A stretch of 60,624 nucleotides of DNA, from positions 1-60,624 of the forward strand of contig NZ_JADC01000016.1 of assembly GCF_000518185.1 (NCBI RefSeq), written 5' to 3'. Positions 30,129 through 43,340 of this stretch are shown here, in pieces. Below the pieces are notes generated by a model. The model did not search any database. It was not told the origin of the DNA and was given only the letters and a program-made list of their open reading frames with translations. Position 1 is the stretch's first letter, and each line of letters starts with the position of its first letter. A program made the translations under genes and the position numbers. The stretch comes from Bartonella clarridgeiae ATCC 51734 (GTDB taxonomy: Bacteria; Pseudomonadota; Alphaproteobacteria; Rhizobiales; Rhizobiaceae).

Positions 30129-30533
30129 CTAATGTGTAATTTTATTTCCATTTTTATCAGTAAACCTTCCTGCTAAAATGAAGATAAAATCAACAACTAC
30201 CCAAATCCAAGTAACCATTAATCCTACAACTGATAAAGAGAGAACAAGCATTATAATACCAGTCCAAATTTTACCAACTATAAAGCGATGAATACCAAAC
30301 ACACCAGTAAACCAACAAATAAGTGCAAGCATCAATTTTAATTGCTTTGTTTCTTTTTTTAAAATTGGAAAAACAGATTTAACAGCGCCATCTTCATATA
30401 CAAAGTCAAGATAATCACCAATTTGGGGTGGACTTTTTCCTAACCAATCCCACGTTGCAAATTGATAACGCTTACCATCATCACCTGATATAAGATAAGC
30501 TCCCTGATCTTGACTAATAATTATACCTCTCAT
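30129..30533 (-). CDS. TM2 domain-containing membrane protein
   Basis: 134 residues. The first 60 are soluble and beta-rich (RGIIISQDQGAYLISGDDGKRY through GAVKSVFPI), resembling a small OB-like fold. The rest is a TM2 domain: two membrane spans around GVFGIHRFIVGKIWTGI and VVGLMVTWIWVVVDFI, ending in a charged tail. TM2 proteins are widespread, and their role in bacteria is unclear. It sits between eno and ftsB on the same strand with over 100 bp on each side, so it may be an insertion into an otherwise conserved order. Confidence 0.8.
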   Translation of the reverse strand: MRGIIISQDQGAYLISGDDGKRYQFATWDWLGKSPPQIGDYLDFVYEDGAVKSVFPILKKETKQLKLMLALICWFTGVFGIHRFIVGKIWTGIIMLVLSLSVVGLMVTWIWVVVDFIFILAGRFTDKNGNKITH

Positions 30534-30622
30534 TCTTACCTCTCATATAATCGGTATATTACTATGCTATTCATAAAGACTTGAGCTTATCATTGTAAAT
30601 ATAATTATATTTAGAATACAAT

Positions 30623-30660
30623 ATCTTTATCTTTCTGCTCAATCTTTATCTTTCTGCTCA
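30623..30660. repeat. Perfect 19-bp tandem duplication after eno
   Basis: The unit ATCTTTATCTTTCTGCTCA occurs twice head to tail (30623-30641, 30642-30660), six bases from the eno stop codon at 30667. It looks like a recent slippage duplication in non-coding DNA. Confidence 0.9.
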
Positions 30661-30666
30661 AAGCCA

Positions 30667-31962
<1,296 letters not shown>

Positions 31963-32019
31963 TTATCTTCATTCACAAATACCATAGTGCTAAAATATTT
32001 CCTACGCTCGATTCGATAT

Positions 32020-32856
32020 TTAATTTGCTCTTTTTGCCAAGCAATCAAAATCTATCAAAGTTTCAAGTAACCTGTATAAGTTATCAATTTTGATCATATT
32101 CAAACCATCAGACGGAGCATTATCGGGATCTTGATGTGTTTCCAAAAAAATACCTGCTACTCCAATAGAAACGGCAGCACGTGCTAATATTTCAACAAAC
32201 TGACGTTGTCCACCAGACGAACTCCCTCTACCACCTGGCTCCTGTACAGAATGCGTAGCATCAAAAATAATAGGTGCACCAAATGAACGCATAATTGGCA
32301 ATGAACGCATATCAGAAACTAAACGATTATAACCAAATGAAGTACCTCGTTCACAAAGCATAACATTAGGATTACCACTTTGGGTTACTTTTTTTAAGAC
32401 ATTCTCCATATCCCAAGGAGCCAAAAACTGCCCCTTTTTAATATTAATAACACGTCCCGTTTTGGCTGCTGCAATTAAAAGATCTGTTTGACGACATAAA
32501 AAAGCTGGTATTTGCAAAATATCTACCGCTGAAGCAACGGCCATACATTGCTCTTCTGTATGTACATCAGTCAATACCGGACATCCAAATTCCTCCTTAA
32601 GATCAGAAAAAATAGCTATTGCCTTTTCAAGACCAATACCGCGTATCGCACTCAAAGATGTTCTATTGGCTTTATCGTAACTAGATTTATAAACAAAACC
32701 AATACCAAATTGATCAGCAATTGTTTTAATCCGCCCCGCCATTTCAAAAGCATGATCTCGACTTTCCATTTGACAAGGACCTGCAATTAAAGAGAGCGGT
32801 GCTTCATTTGAAAAAAAAACATTCCCAACTTTAACGGTAGCATTCGGTTTAAACAT
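32020..32856 (-). CDS. kdsA: 3-deoxy-8-phosphooctulonate synthase (KDO-8-P synthase)
   Basis: 278 residues from the ATG at 32856, six bases after GAGG; an upstream TTG at 32868 is less likely. KdsA condenses phosphoenolpyruvate with arabinose-5-phosphate to make KDO-8-P, precursor of the inner core of lipopolysaccharide. Motifs: LIAGPCQMESRDHAFEMA, VYKSSYDKANRTS, PVLTDVHTEEQC, IFDATHSVQEPGG and a C-terminal LETHQDPDNAPSDG. The substrate phosphoenolpyruvate is made by enolase, encoded next. Confidence 0.97.
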   Translation of the reverse strand: MFKPNATVKVGNVFFSNEAPLSLIAGPCQMESRDHAFEMAGRIKTIADQFGIGFVYKSSYDKANRTSLSAIRGIGLEKAIAIFSDLKEEFGCPVLTDVHTEEQCMAVASAVDILQIPAFLCRQTDLLIAAAKTGRVINIKKGQFLAPWDMENVLKKVTQSGNPNVMLCERGTSFGYNRLVSDMRSLPIMRSFGAPIIFDATHSVQEPGGRGSSSGGQRQFVEILARAAVSIGVAGIFLETHQDPDNAPSDGLNMIKIDNLYRLLETLIDFDCLAKRAN

Positions 32857-32892
32857 ATCATTCCTCAAAAGTTAAGAAAATAAATTTATGAA

Positions 32893-34521
32893 CTATTCTA
32901 ACTTACTTTGCTTTACAGTGGCCTTAATAAAAGAAGCAAAAAGCGGATGAGGATCAAATGGACGCGATTTCAATTCTGGGTGATATTGAACACCTATAAA
33001 CCATGGATGATCTATATATTCTACTGCTTCTGGCAACATACCATCTGGCGACATACCAGAAAAAATTAATCCACATTGTTCTAGCTTCTCTTTATAATGA
33101 ATATTCACTTCATAACGGTGACGATGCCGCTCATAAATTTTTGTAGTACCATAAATTTTCGAGATATGGCTATCTTCTTTTAATTCAGCTAAAAAAGAAC
33201 CAAGGCGCATTGTGCCACCAAGATTTCCAGACGCAGTGCGCTTTTCAAGAACATCTCCCTTAATCCACTCGGTCATTAAACCCACAACTGCATCTTTTGT
33301 TTTGCAAAATTCACTTGATGAAGCATTTTTAATATTCGCAACATTACGCGCAACCTCAATACAAGCCAATTGCATACCAAAACAAATCCCTAAAAAGGGA
33401 AGCTTATTCTCTCGTGCAAATCGAATTGCTTCGATTTTACCTTCTGCACCACGCACACCAAAAGCTCCAGGAACTAAAATCCCATGAACTCCTTTTAAAT
33501 AAGATGCAGGATCTTCTTTTTCAAAAAGCTCCGCTTCAATCCACTCAACATTAACTCTCACTTTATTCGCTACTCCACCGTGCATAATTGCCTCGATAAG
33601 AGATTTATAAGCGTCTTTCAAACCAGTATATTTTCCAACAATTGCAATCGTAACTTCTCCCTCAGGATGATGAATCCGATGTGTAATATCTTCCCAACAA
33701 TCCATTTTCGGTTCAGGGGCACAATCAATTCCAAAAGCAGAAAGAACTTGTAAATCCAAACCCTCTTTATGATATGCCATAGGAACATCATAAATCGTTG
33801 GAACATCCAATGCCTGAATAACCGCATTTGGACAAACATTACAAAAAAGTGATAATTTGTACCGTTCTGCCTCTGGAATAGGTCGATCTGTACGCACTAA
33901 AAGAATATCAGGAGCAATACCAATTGCTCTTAATTCTTTAACAGAGTGTTGTGTCGGCTTGGTCTTTAATTCTCCTGCAGAAGAAATATAAGGCATTAAT
34001 GTAAGGTGCACATAAATAGCACTTTGTCTTGGCAACTCATTATGCAGTTGACGAATTGCTTCAAGAAAAGGCATTGCCTCAATATCACCAACGGTCCCAC
34101 CTATTTCACATAAGATAAAATCAAACTCTTCATTGCCTGTAGTAATGAATGTCTTAATTTCATCTGTAACATGGGGAATAACCTGAACAGTTGCCCCCAA
34201 ATAATCGCCACGTCGTTCTCGCTCAATGATATTGCGATAAATACGCCCTGTCGTAATATTATCTTGGCTATTCGCAGAACACCCAGTAAAACGTTCATAA
34301 TGGCCAAGATCAAGATCTGCTTCTGTACCGTCATCAGTAACAAACACTTCACCATGTTGATATGGCGACATTGTTCCTGGATCAATATTCAAATAAGGAT
34401 CAAGCTTGCGGATCCGTACGTGATACCCACGAGCCCGAAGTAATGCAGCTAAACCTGCTGCTGCAATTCCTTTTCCAAGAGAAGAAACCACACCGCCAGT
34501 AATAAAAATATAACGTGCCAT
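32893..34521 (-). CDS. pyrG: CTP synthase
   Basis: 542 residues, a normal length. PyrG aminates UTP to CTP using glutamine. The N-terminal synthase domain begins [20 protein letters not shown] with a P-loop, followed by [20 protein letters not shown]. The C-terminal class I glutaminase has the nucleophile in [13 protein letters not shown] and the His-Glu pair in YHPELKSRP. It lies between secG and kdsA; CTP is also a substrate for KDO activation and for IspD. Confidence 0.98.
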   Translation of the reverse strand: MARYIFITGGVVSSLGKGIAAAGLAALLRARGYHVRIRKLDPYLNIDPGTMSPYQHGEVFVTDDGTEADLDLGHYERFTGCSANSQDNITTGRIYRNIIERERRGDYLGATVQVIPHVTDEIKTFITTGNEEFDFILCEIGGTVGDIEAMPFLEAIRQLHNELPRQSAIYVHLTLMPYISSAGELKTKPTQHSVKELRAIGIAPDILLVRTDRPIPEAERYKLSLFCNVCPNAVIQALDVPTIYDVPMAYHKEGLDLQVLSAFGIDCAPEPKMDCWEDITHRIHHPEGEVTIAIVGKYTGLKDAYKSLIEAIMHGGVANKVRVNVEWIEAELFEKEDPASYLKGVHGILVPGAFGVRGAEGKIEAIRFARENKLPFLGICFGMQLACIEVARNVANIKNASSSEFCKTKDAVVGLMTEWIKGDVLEKRTASGNLGGTMRLGSFLAELKEDSHISKIYGTTKIYERHRHRYEVNIHYKEKLEQCGLIFSGMSPDGMLPEAVEYIDHPWFIGVQYHPELKSRPFDPHPLFASFIKATVKQSKLE

Positions 34522-34647
34522 GGGACTGCGATGATAAATAGTTCATGATGATTTTTCCAGTAAAAAATGAAAAAAATAATCTTTCTTTCACAAAACAAAA
34601 ATGTGGAAAAATCACCTTTTTAATAATCCATACCAACTTTACATACA

Positions 34648-35097
34648 CTACTCGGACTTACTATTAGAAATTGGATCGCCTACTAGCGGAGGCAGTGGAT
34701 TTTCATTTGTAGGTGCAACTAGGTCATTTTGTTGTTGAGAAGATGCAGGAACACCACCCAACTGATCAATAATAGAAGGCTGATCTTCACTCCCGGATAA
34801 TGGCATACTCTCTGATGCATTCTCTTTTGTTGAATTTTTGCCTGAACTAACTGGAATACGATTGAGAATATCAGAACCAGAATTTGATAAATTTCCAACC
34901 ACAATAAGCCCAATCGATATCGCGAAAAAACAAATTGCTAAGATAGTCGTCAAACGCGTTAATGCACTTTTGGTACCACGAGTGCTCATAAAGCTTGAGC
35001 CACCGCCAAACCCACCGCCTTCGGAAGGTTGAAGCAACACAACACCTACTAAAGCAATAACAACTAAAAAATGAATAACAATCAGTACTGTTTGCAT
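34648..35097 (-). CDS. secG: Preprotein translocase subunit SecG
   Basis: 149 residues. Two membrane spans (about 3-20 and 48-70) flank the conserved cytoplasmic loop VVLLQPSEGGGFGGGSSFM. The long Ser/Pro/Asn-rich C-terminal tail (about residues 75-149) is low in complexity and variable in alphaproteobacteria. SecG is the small accessory subunit of the SecYEG channel. It lies between tpiA and pyrG on the same strand, the usual Rhizobiales order. Confidence 0.95.
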   Translation of the reverse strand: MQTVLIVIHFLVVIALVGVVLLQPSEGGGFGGGSSFMSTRGTKSALTRLTTILAICFFAISIGLIVVGNLSNSGSDILNRIPVSSGKNSTKENASESMPLSGSEDQPSIIDQLGGVPASSQQQNDLVAPTNENPLPPLVGDPISNSKSE

Positions 35098-35176
35098 AAA
35101 TTCTGCTCTTTATAACTACTCACAACTACCTACACACAAATTAAGTATAATCCAAGAGGTAATTATGATTTTCTCC

Positions 35177-35941
35177 TTATAATCTACGATAAACATCGCA
35201 AATATTTAAAAAATCAACTGCTTTTAAGCTTGCTCCACCAATCAAAGCACCATTAACATGGGTAATACTCAAAAGCTCAAATGCATTAGATGGTGTTACT
35301 GATCCGCCATAAAGCAAGCGTATTTTACATCCATCATCACCAAAGCGAAAGCTAATCCTCTCACGAATAAAACTATGGATTTTCCCAACATCTGCCAAAG
35401 TAGGAATTCTTCCTGTACCTATAGCCCACACCGGCTCATAAGCGATAACTATATTTTTTCCTGTTGAACCATCTGGCAAAGAATTCTCAAGCTGTTGTGT
35501 AAGTATATCGAAGACTTTACCATTTGCTCGCTCTTCTAACGTTTCACCAATACAAACAAGAGCAACAAGACCTTCTCGCCATGCAGCTTTTACTTTAGCA
35601 CAAATAATGTCATCATTTTCATGATATGCCATACGGCGCTCTGAATGTCCAATAATAACATAACTAGCTCCTGCCTCCTTAAGCATAAATGCCGAAACAT
35701 CTCCAGTATAAGGACCACTATCTTTAAAATGGCAGTTTTGCCCTCCTAAAAGAAGTTTTTCGCTATGAAGTATATCAGAAGCACGTGATAAAAGTGTATT
35801 TGGAATACAAATAAGTGCTTCAAATAAAAAGCCCAAATCAGAGCTAACACCAGCAGCAATAGCACGTAATTCTCCAAGAGATTCACCCGTCCCATTCATT
35901 TTCCAATTTCCAGCAACCAACGGCTGAATATCCGAAGCCAT
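35177..35941 (-). CDS. tpiA: Triosephosphate isomerase
   Basis: 254 residues. Catalytic residues are visible: Lys in AGNWKMNG, His in VIIGHSERR and Glu in IAYEPVWAIGTG, followed by the flexible loop and the phosphate-binding LLYGGSVTPSNA. It interconverts glyceraldehyde-3-phosphate and dihydroxyacetone phosphate. It is the first gene of the long minus-strand metabolic run and lies back to back with ppiD across a 166-bp gap that must hold both promoters. Confidence 0.98.
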   Translation of the reverse strand: MASDIQPLVAGNWKMNGTGESLGELRAIAAGVSSDLGFLFEALICIPNTLLSRASDILHSEKLLLGGQNCHFKDSGPYTGDVSAFMLKEAGASYVIIGHSERRMAYHENDDIICAKVKAAWREGLVALVCIGETLEERANGKVFDILTQQLENSLPDGSTGKNIVIAYEPVWAIGTGRIPTLADVGKIHSFIRERISFRFGDDGCKIRLLYGGSVTPSNAFELLSITHVNGALIGGASLKAVDFLNICDVYRRL

Positions 35942-36107
35942 ATTTTCACCTCAAGAACTATAGAGCTATACTGTAATAAACTTTTATCACTTTAAGTGTC
36001 AAATTATAAAACGAAAGCAAGTCTTTAAGCTTGCATCTTACTCATCTTTATTGCAAATTCTATCATTTTTGATAATAAATACACCCAATTATAGGATCAA
36101 TTGAATA

Positions 36108-37997
36108 ATGCTTAAGACTATAAGAAACACTGTGAATTCCTGGTTTGCAAAGATTTTTCTTACTGCTTTGCTTTTATGCTTTATCCTCTTATGGGGTATA
36201 CCACAATTGCATACAATGAATGAAAAAGATTTTCTTACTTCTGGAAAATCGACAATAACTATTGATACCTATCGTCTCGCACTTGCTGACCAAAGTTTAC
36301 GTTTAGCCATTACTTCTCATCTTGGACGAATGTTTACACCAGATGAAATACAGAGATATAAAATTCCTATTTTTGTTCTCAATCAGTTGCAACAGGATGT
36401 TCTTTTTGATGAACAAGCCCGTAAAATGAAAATTAATCTTTCAAAAGAAGCAATAGCCCGTATCATTGGTAATGACAATATTTTTCAACGCGACAGAGTC
36501 TTTAACCGCGATTTATTTCTCAACTATCTTCAACAATTACGTACTAACGAAAGTAATTTTTTTAACTATTATACAAAAAAAGAAAAACGCAATCAGCTTA
36601 TTTTAGCTTCATTATCTGGTATGAAAGCACCAGATATTTTCTATAAAGCACTTGCTACTTACCAAGAAGAAAAACGTATCGCTGATTATCTCGTTATTGA
36701 TCTAAAAAAAGAGGAAAAAATAGCTGATCCTAATCAAGAGATATTAGAAAAATGGTTCGACACTCACAAAGAAAAATTTCGTGCTCCAGAATATCGTACT
36801 GTCTCTTTATTCTCTATGACATCAGAAAAATTTTTAAAACCACAAGACATCTCAGTAAATGAAATACAAACTTATTATACTCAAAATGCCTCGCGTTTTA
36901 TTACTCCTGAAAAACGTACAATTGAAAAACTGCGTTTCTCTACACGTAAAGCAGCTGATAATGCAGCAAAAAAAATAGCCGAGGGCTTAAGTTTTGATGC
37001 TTTAGTTAAAGAAGAGAAAAAAACTCTCAGTGATATAACGAAGGGTCCTCTCGCAGAAAATGAGCTCCCTAGTCATTTAGCATCTGAGATTTTTGAACTT
37101 AAAAAAGGGCAAATTAGTGCTGTCATTAATGATCTGCAAGGTCCTGTAATTATTCGCGTTACACATATTACACCTTCAACTCAAATTCCCCTTGAAAAGG
37201 TAGAAAAGGATATTCGCCAAATACTTGCCCAAAATAATGCTATAACTTATATACGTAATAAGTATACAGAAATTGAAAATGCCCGTTTTGAAGGCGCTTC
37301 TCTCACAGAACTTGCTAAACAACATAGATTGTCTTTACGCAAAATTACTATTGATAAAACAGGAAAGACAACTGAAGGAATAACGCTCACTGATTTACCC
37401 CAAAAAGATGTTTTATTAAATGCCATTTACCAATCACGTGAAGACATTGATAAGGATCCACTTTCCCTTCCAGAAGGAGGATACCTCTGGTATCAAGTAG
37501 ATATGATTATTCCTGCCCGTTATAGGACACTTTCAGAAGTTAAACAAAATGTCATTGCTCAATGGAAAGAGGAAGAAATACAACGTCTTCTTGACGAAAA
37601 AGCTCAAGGCGTTCTCAAACAACTAGCTAAAGGAAAAAGTCTTGACTCTCTTGCAACTGAGCTTGGTACCACAAAACAAACTACTCCAGCTCTCCGACGC
37701 CAAGATTCATCAAAAATCCTCGGCATTGAAGGAGTTAAAGCACTTTTTTATGGTGCTAAAGACCATTATGGCATAGTAAAAGGCGTAGACGCAAAAAATC
37801 GTATTGTTTATAAAATAACGGCATCAATCATACCTAAAGATATCACAGCTCACACTCTTTTACCTGACATACGTACTAATATAGATATGATGATAAGAGA
37901 AGATTTGAAATTAGAAATGTTACAAGCTGCAAATAAGGAACATCCTATAGAAATTAACAACTTAAATTACAGTCAAATTTTAAGCACTTTTCAATAA
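36108..37997 (+). CDS. ppiD: PpiD-like periplasmic peptidyl-prolyl isomerase/chaperone
   Basis: 629 residues. One N-terminal membrane anchor (about 13-31) follows a short basic stretch, then a SurA-N-like chaperone domain (about 35-180). A parvulin-like PPIase domain lies near 250-350 (KKIAEGLSFDALVKEE, FELKKGQISAVINDLQGPVIIRVTHI), and the C-terminal region is helical. PpiD sits in the inner membrane facing the periplasm and helps proteins leaving the Sec channel. In related genomes trpD and trpC follow; here only decayed DNA follows. Confidence 0.93.
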   Translation: MLKTIRNTVNSWFAKIFLTALLLCFILLWGIPQLHTMNEKDFLTSGKSTITIDTYRLALADQSLRLAITSHLGRMFTPDEIQRYKIPIFVLNQLQQDVLFDEQARKMKINLSKEAIARIIGNDNIFQRDRVFNRDLFLNYLQQLRTNESNFFNYYTKKEKRNQLILASLSGMKAPDIFYKALATYQEEKRIADYLVIDLKKEEKIADPNQEILEKWFDTHKEKFRAPEYRTVSLFSMTSEKFLKPQDISVNEIQTYYTQNASRFITPEKRTIEKLRFSTRKAADNAAKKIAEGLSFDALVKEEKKTLSDITKGPLAENELPSHLASEIFELKKGQISAVINDLQGPVIIRVTHITPSTQIPLEKVEKDIRQILAQNNAITYIRNKYTEIENARFEGASLTELAKQHRLSLRKITIDKTGKTTEGITLTDLPQKDVLLNAIYQSREDIDKDPLSLPEGGYLWYQVDMIIPARYRTLSEVKQNVIAQWKEEEIQRLLDEKAQGVLKQLAKGKSLDSLATELGTTKQTTPALRRQDSSKILGIEGVKALFYGAKDHYGIVKGVDAKNRIVYKITASIIPKDITAHTLLPDIRTNIDMMIREDLKLEMLQAANKEHPIEINNLNYSQILSTFQ

Positions 37998-38337
37998 ACT
38001 ACTAAAATCTAAAATTATAATATTTTTCTCTTATCTAAATAACGATATATATCTGTCAGAATAGACGTAGTTTATCATCAATTGTTGATATAAAATCAAT
38101 CTGGTTTTATATGAAGATCTTCAGCCAAATCTCTATTCACCTTGTACAACTGATCATTTAATATTATAGAGAGTAGCAACTGCTTGCTAAGAAAAAGATA
38201 TATAACTAGTAACTTCTGATATTTTTTTACCTATTTTTATTCTTTTAAACTTTCTTGAATAGCCCTTGATAAATGAATTAAAATTAACAATGTATTCCAA
38301 ATTAAAAAAACTAATTCAGAGAATTCTGCTTTGGTAG

Positions 38338-39546
38338 GTTACACTATTATAGCAGATCATTATAAAATTTCCCATTATTAGAAAATTCGACCTCAACATC
38401 CAAACCTGATTCTAGTGTCGAACAAAATGCTTCCAATTGGAAAATATCTTGAAAATGTATAACCCCTTTACTTCTGTAATTATGTAAACAATAAAGACAC
38501 AACATATTCCTTTTCAGAAAGTGACCATTTTGATTAAAAGACTATCAGCAAGCACTGTCGATTAATCATACCTTCTTAACTCAATCAAAGTGATCAACAT
38601 CACCGTTTTCTGAAACATAAATATGAATAAGTAATCTGAAACTATAACTCAACAACAAGATCACCATAACTTGTCATTACAGCTTAGCCCCCCATAAAGA
38701 AGTAATCAAATGGTTTACCTCTTAACGTTGCTATTTTCCCTCAAGCTTGCATCAAAATATTTCCCTGAAACAAACCATAAGATACAAATTCATTCGCATA
38801 AAAACTGTTTATGTTGCAGACTAAATCAACTGTCCTACCATTTATTAAATGCAATCTTTTTACTATATTTAATATCCTAAAATTGAAAAGACAATTTACC
38901 ATAAGACCTAATCATTACCAAAATTCAGTATTTAAGCTATGGCCGTTCTCTAAAGTTCTTAACTTAACAGCATTATAGACACATAACAGCATTATAGACA
39001 CAATCCCCACCATAACTATATTCAAATACAATTAAGTTGGAAGTACAATAAGTAGTAATTACCATCATAATCATGCACAAAAACCTTTTGTCATCCTGCT
39101 TGAATTGATTGATTGTAGCCGCATAATTTCCAACAGCTTGTGCTGATTTCTCATATTCATCAAACTCGTGGGAAAAAGCATTATGTAAAAGAAAACAGCT
39201 TGGAACTTTTAGAACAACAGCCCTAACTTTTTAATGCAAGAGAATTATCCATAATTTTCTTGTCTTGCATATTAATTGTTCAACTCTTAGCTTTAAGACC
39301 TATTATCAAGACATCTGATAAGGCCGAGCTCTTCAGTGTAGCTCTTTCTTGATTTGATATTTGCAGACCATGATATTTAAATTTTCTTGCATCATCATTA
39401 GTAACACTAATATTATTTTTTCCATCAATGATTATATTATATGCTTGAAGAACTGTATTGGGTTCATTATACCTTAATAACCGTTCTGGAAAATCTCCCT
39501 GGTATGTATGGTTTATTCTTGATAGAATATAATACTAATATTCGAC
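38338..39546 (-). pseudogene. Decayed protein-coding region, at least two gene fragments, family not recognised
   Basis: The minus strand holds protein-like open stretches broken by frameshifts and stops. Near 39510-39264 about 80 codons read INHTYQGDFPERLLRYN, then QAYNIIIDGKNNISVTNDD. Near 39233-38984 another 80 codons include FDEYEKSAQAVGNYAAT. Near 38650-38340 shorter pieces include EAFCSTLESGLDVEVEF and NNGKFYNDLL before a stop. The hydrophilic, balanced composition argues against chance. A 19-bp duplication inside the second fragment shifts its frame. I cannot name the family. The loss may be linked to the missing genes that follow ppiD in relatives, but the fragments do not look like TrpC or TrpD. 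Confidence 0.6.
38965..39002. repeat. Perfect 19-bp tandem duplication inside a decayed gene
   Basis: The unit TAACAGCATTATAGACACA occurs twice in tandem (38965-38983, 38984-39002). On the minus strand, removing one copy extends the frame to GGDCVYNAVKLRTLENGH and on to a stop after TEFW. Because 19 is not a multiple of three, the duplication itself causes a frameshift. Confidence 0.9.
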
Positions 39547-40204
39547 CTCTACAAACATAGTAAGCGGAATCGCTACTACAATTATTGTCCTAGTTATTTC
39601 CAATTTGGAAGAGAAATCATATACATACAACTCTTAAATACTTCATTCACAAAGTACACTATTTCACTTAAGAATACTTATTTTTTGCTAGAAGGTAAAT
39701 AAAAAAAATTACTTTATTGTTCTCTTAGAAATTTTAAGTGTACAAAGATAGAATAATAAAACTAGTATAAACATATAGTATTGATACTACTTTGGAATTA
39801 AAGTACAGTAAATTTAATGAATTAGATACAATTAATGACTTAGAAAAAAATGATATGAGATAATCGAAAAACCCCTGCAATTAAACAGATATTAGAATCC
39901 ATTGATAAGCATGAAAATGGTTTTTCGTATATGAATGAAAACAACATTCTTACATTACCTGAGCAAAAAGACAATATAGATTTCCGAAGAATAGTGAAAA
40001 GACTATATCTAAGTTTCTATTGTTACTCTTCCAAATACAACAACGAAATCTTTATCAACTCGCTTAATTTTCTGAATCTATAAGCCATCTAAAATCATTA
40101 AAAATGTTTTCTTTTTTACGACTCACTTATATCATGTTCTATAAGAGTAATTGCCTTTTTTATTAGCGTAATTTAGCCTTAATAATAAGGAGATCTTCAC
40201 AAAA
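39547..40204. other. Mostly gene-free AT-rich region with a short open remnant
   Basis: On the plus strand a frame of about 75 codons lies between a stop near 39857 and a stop at 40081-40083. It contains KTPAIKQILESIDKHENGF and LPEQKDNIDFRRIVKRLYLS. It lacks a convincing start or ribosome site and matches nothing I recognise; it may be another gene remnant. The sequence just before 40205 carries the ribosome site AAGGAG of the following permease gene. Confidence 0.4.
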
Positions 40205-41605
40205 ATGGACTATAAACAAAATTTAGCTGAAAATCATCAAAGGAAATTACAGCGTGGATTAGACAATCGCCATGTACAACTCATTGCCATTGGCGGTGCT
40301 ATTGGAACCGGTCTATTCATGGGATCAGGGAAGACAATTAGTATTGCTGGCCCTTCAATCATATTAGTTTACGCTATTATTGGTTGTATTCTTTATTTTG
40401 TAATGCGTGCTATGGGAGAATTGCTTCTCTCGAATACACAATACAGGTCTTTTATTGATTTTTCAGCTCATTTTCTGGGACCAAAAGTTGGATTTTTTAT
40501 CGGTTGGACTTATTGGTTATGTTGGATTGTAACTGGAACAGCAGATATCATTGCGATAGCAAGTTATGCACAATTTTGGTGGTCTGAACTTAATCCATGG
40601 ATTCCTGTTCTCATCTGTATTGTTTTCTTTTTAATATTTAATCTCGTAGCAGTAAAATTATTTGGTGAACTTGAATTTTGGTTCGGTCTTATCAAAATTA
40701 TAGCAATTTTAGCATTAATTGTTATTGGATTTTATATGATCTTTATTGGCTTCACCTCTCCACATGGTACTCTTTCTTCTCTCCGTAACGTATGGAATGA
40801 TGGAGACATTTTTCCTCGAGGTATTGCAGGATTCTTTGCTGGATTTCAAATTAGCATTTTTTCTTTCGTTGGTATTGAACTAGCTGGAATAACTGCAGCT
40901 GAAGTCAAAGAACCCGAAAAAGTTTTGCCAAAAGCAATCAACTCAATCCCTATTCGTATCGTTCTCTTTTATATTTTCTCTCTCATTGTAATTATGTCAG
41001 TTACACCTTGGAACCAAGTTGCTTCATATAAAAGCCCATTTGTAGAAATGTTCTTACTAGCTGGTATTCCAACCGCTGCTGGATTAGTTAATTTTATTGT
41101 TCTCATATCAGCAGCATCTTCAGCGAATAGTGGCATTTTTTCTACTAGCCGTATGATATATGGCCTTGCGACTAAACAAGGAGCACCTAGTTTTCTAGGA
41201 AAACTTTCTAATAATTATATTCCAGCCAATGCATTATTCTTCTCTTGTTTATGTGTTTTGTTAAGCTACACACTTTTGTCATTATCGCCAACTACCATAA
41301 GTGCTTTTACAATTATTACTACCATCGCAGCAATTTTATTTATATTTGTATGGTCTATAATTTTAATCAGTTATATTATTTATCGCCGCGACTATCCTAC
41401 ACAACACACTACTTCTACTTATAAAATGCCAGGGGGGGTTTTTATGTGTTGGATTATTTTAGCTTTCTTTATATTTATTCTTTTTTTACTGACACTAGAA
41501 TCTGATACCTTAATAGCTCTAAAATATACTCCACTGTGGTTTGTTTTCTTAGGAATCATGTATTTTGTTTTTGGAAAAAACAATTTTATTAAAAACAAAG
41601 AATAA
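40205..41605 (+). CDS. cycA: CycA-like amino acid permease (APC superfamily)
   Basis: 466 residues with about 12 membrane spans. The start DNRHVQLIAIGGAIGTGLFMGSGK is the signature of the AAT family; its close likeness to E. coli CycA (proton symport of D-serine, D-alanine and glycine) extends through YFVMRAMGELLLSNTQY and GWTYWLCWIVTGTADI. An AAGGAG ribosome site precedes the ATG. Exact substrate cannot be fixed, but uptake of Gly/Ala/Ser would suit a host-dependent bacterium. A bidirectional hairpin separates it from ilvC. Confidence 0.9.
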   Translation: MDYKQNLAENHQRKLQRGLDNRHVQLIAIGGAIGTGLFMGSGKTISIAGPSIILVYAIIGCILYFVMRAMGELLLSNTQYRSFIDFSAHFLGPKVGFFIGWTYWLCWIVTGTADIIAIASYAQFWWSELNPWIPVLICIVFFLIFNLVAVKLFGELEFWFGLIKIIAILALIVIGFYMIFIGFTSPHGTLSSLRNVWNDGDIFPRGIAGFFAGFQISIFSFVGIELAGITAAEVKEPEKVLPKAINSIPIRIVLFYIFSLIVIMSVTPWNQVASYKSPFVEMFLLAGIPTAAGLVNFIVLISAASSANSGIFSTSRMIYGLATKQGAPSFLGKLSNNYIPANALFFSCLCVLLSYTLLSLSPTTISAFTIITTIAAILFIFVWSIILISYIIYRRDYPTQHTTSTYKMPGGVFMCWIILAFFIFILFLLTLESDTLIALKYTPLWFVFLGIMYFVFGKNNFIKNKE

Positions 41606-41628
41606 ATTTACATATAAAAAATATACTC

Positions 41629-41655
41629 AAAAAGGGTAATTTCTTTTACCTTTTT
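41629..41655. terminator. Bidirectional terminator between cycA and ilvC
   Basis: AAAAAGGGTAA and TTACCTTTTT form a stem with a single bulged G and a short loop. A/T runs on both sides give a U-tract for each strand. It lies 24 bases after the cycA stop and 41 bases before the ilvC stop on the other strand. Confidence 0.75.
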
Positions 41656-41695
41656 ATGGGTAACCTATTAGTTTCTCATTAGTTCAATATAAAAT

Positions 41696-43340
<1,645 letters not shown>

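Noticed and set aside
38340-38650. TonB-like C-terminal domain in the decayed region
   Set aside because: Only faint resemblance (a 'SENGDVDHF' stretch) that requires several frame changes; not supportable.
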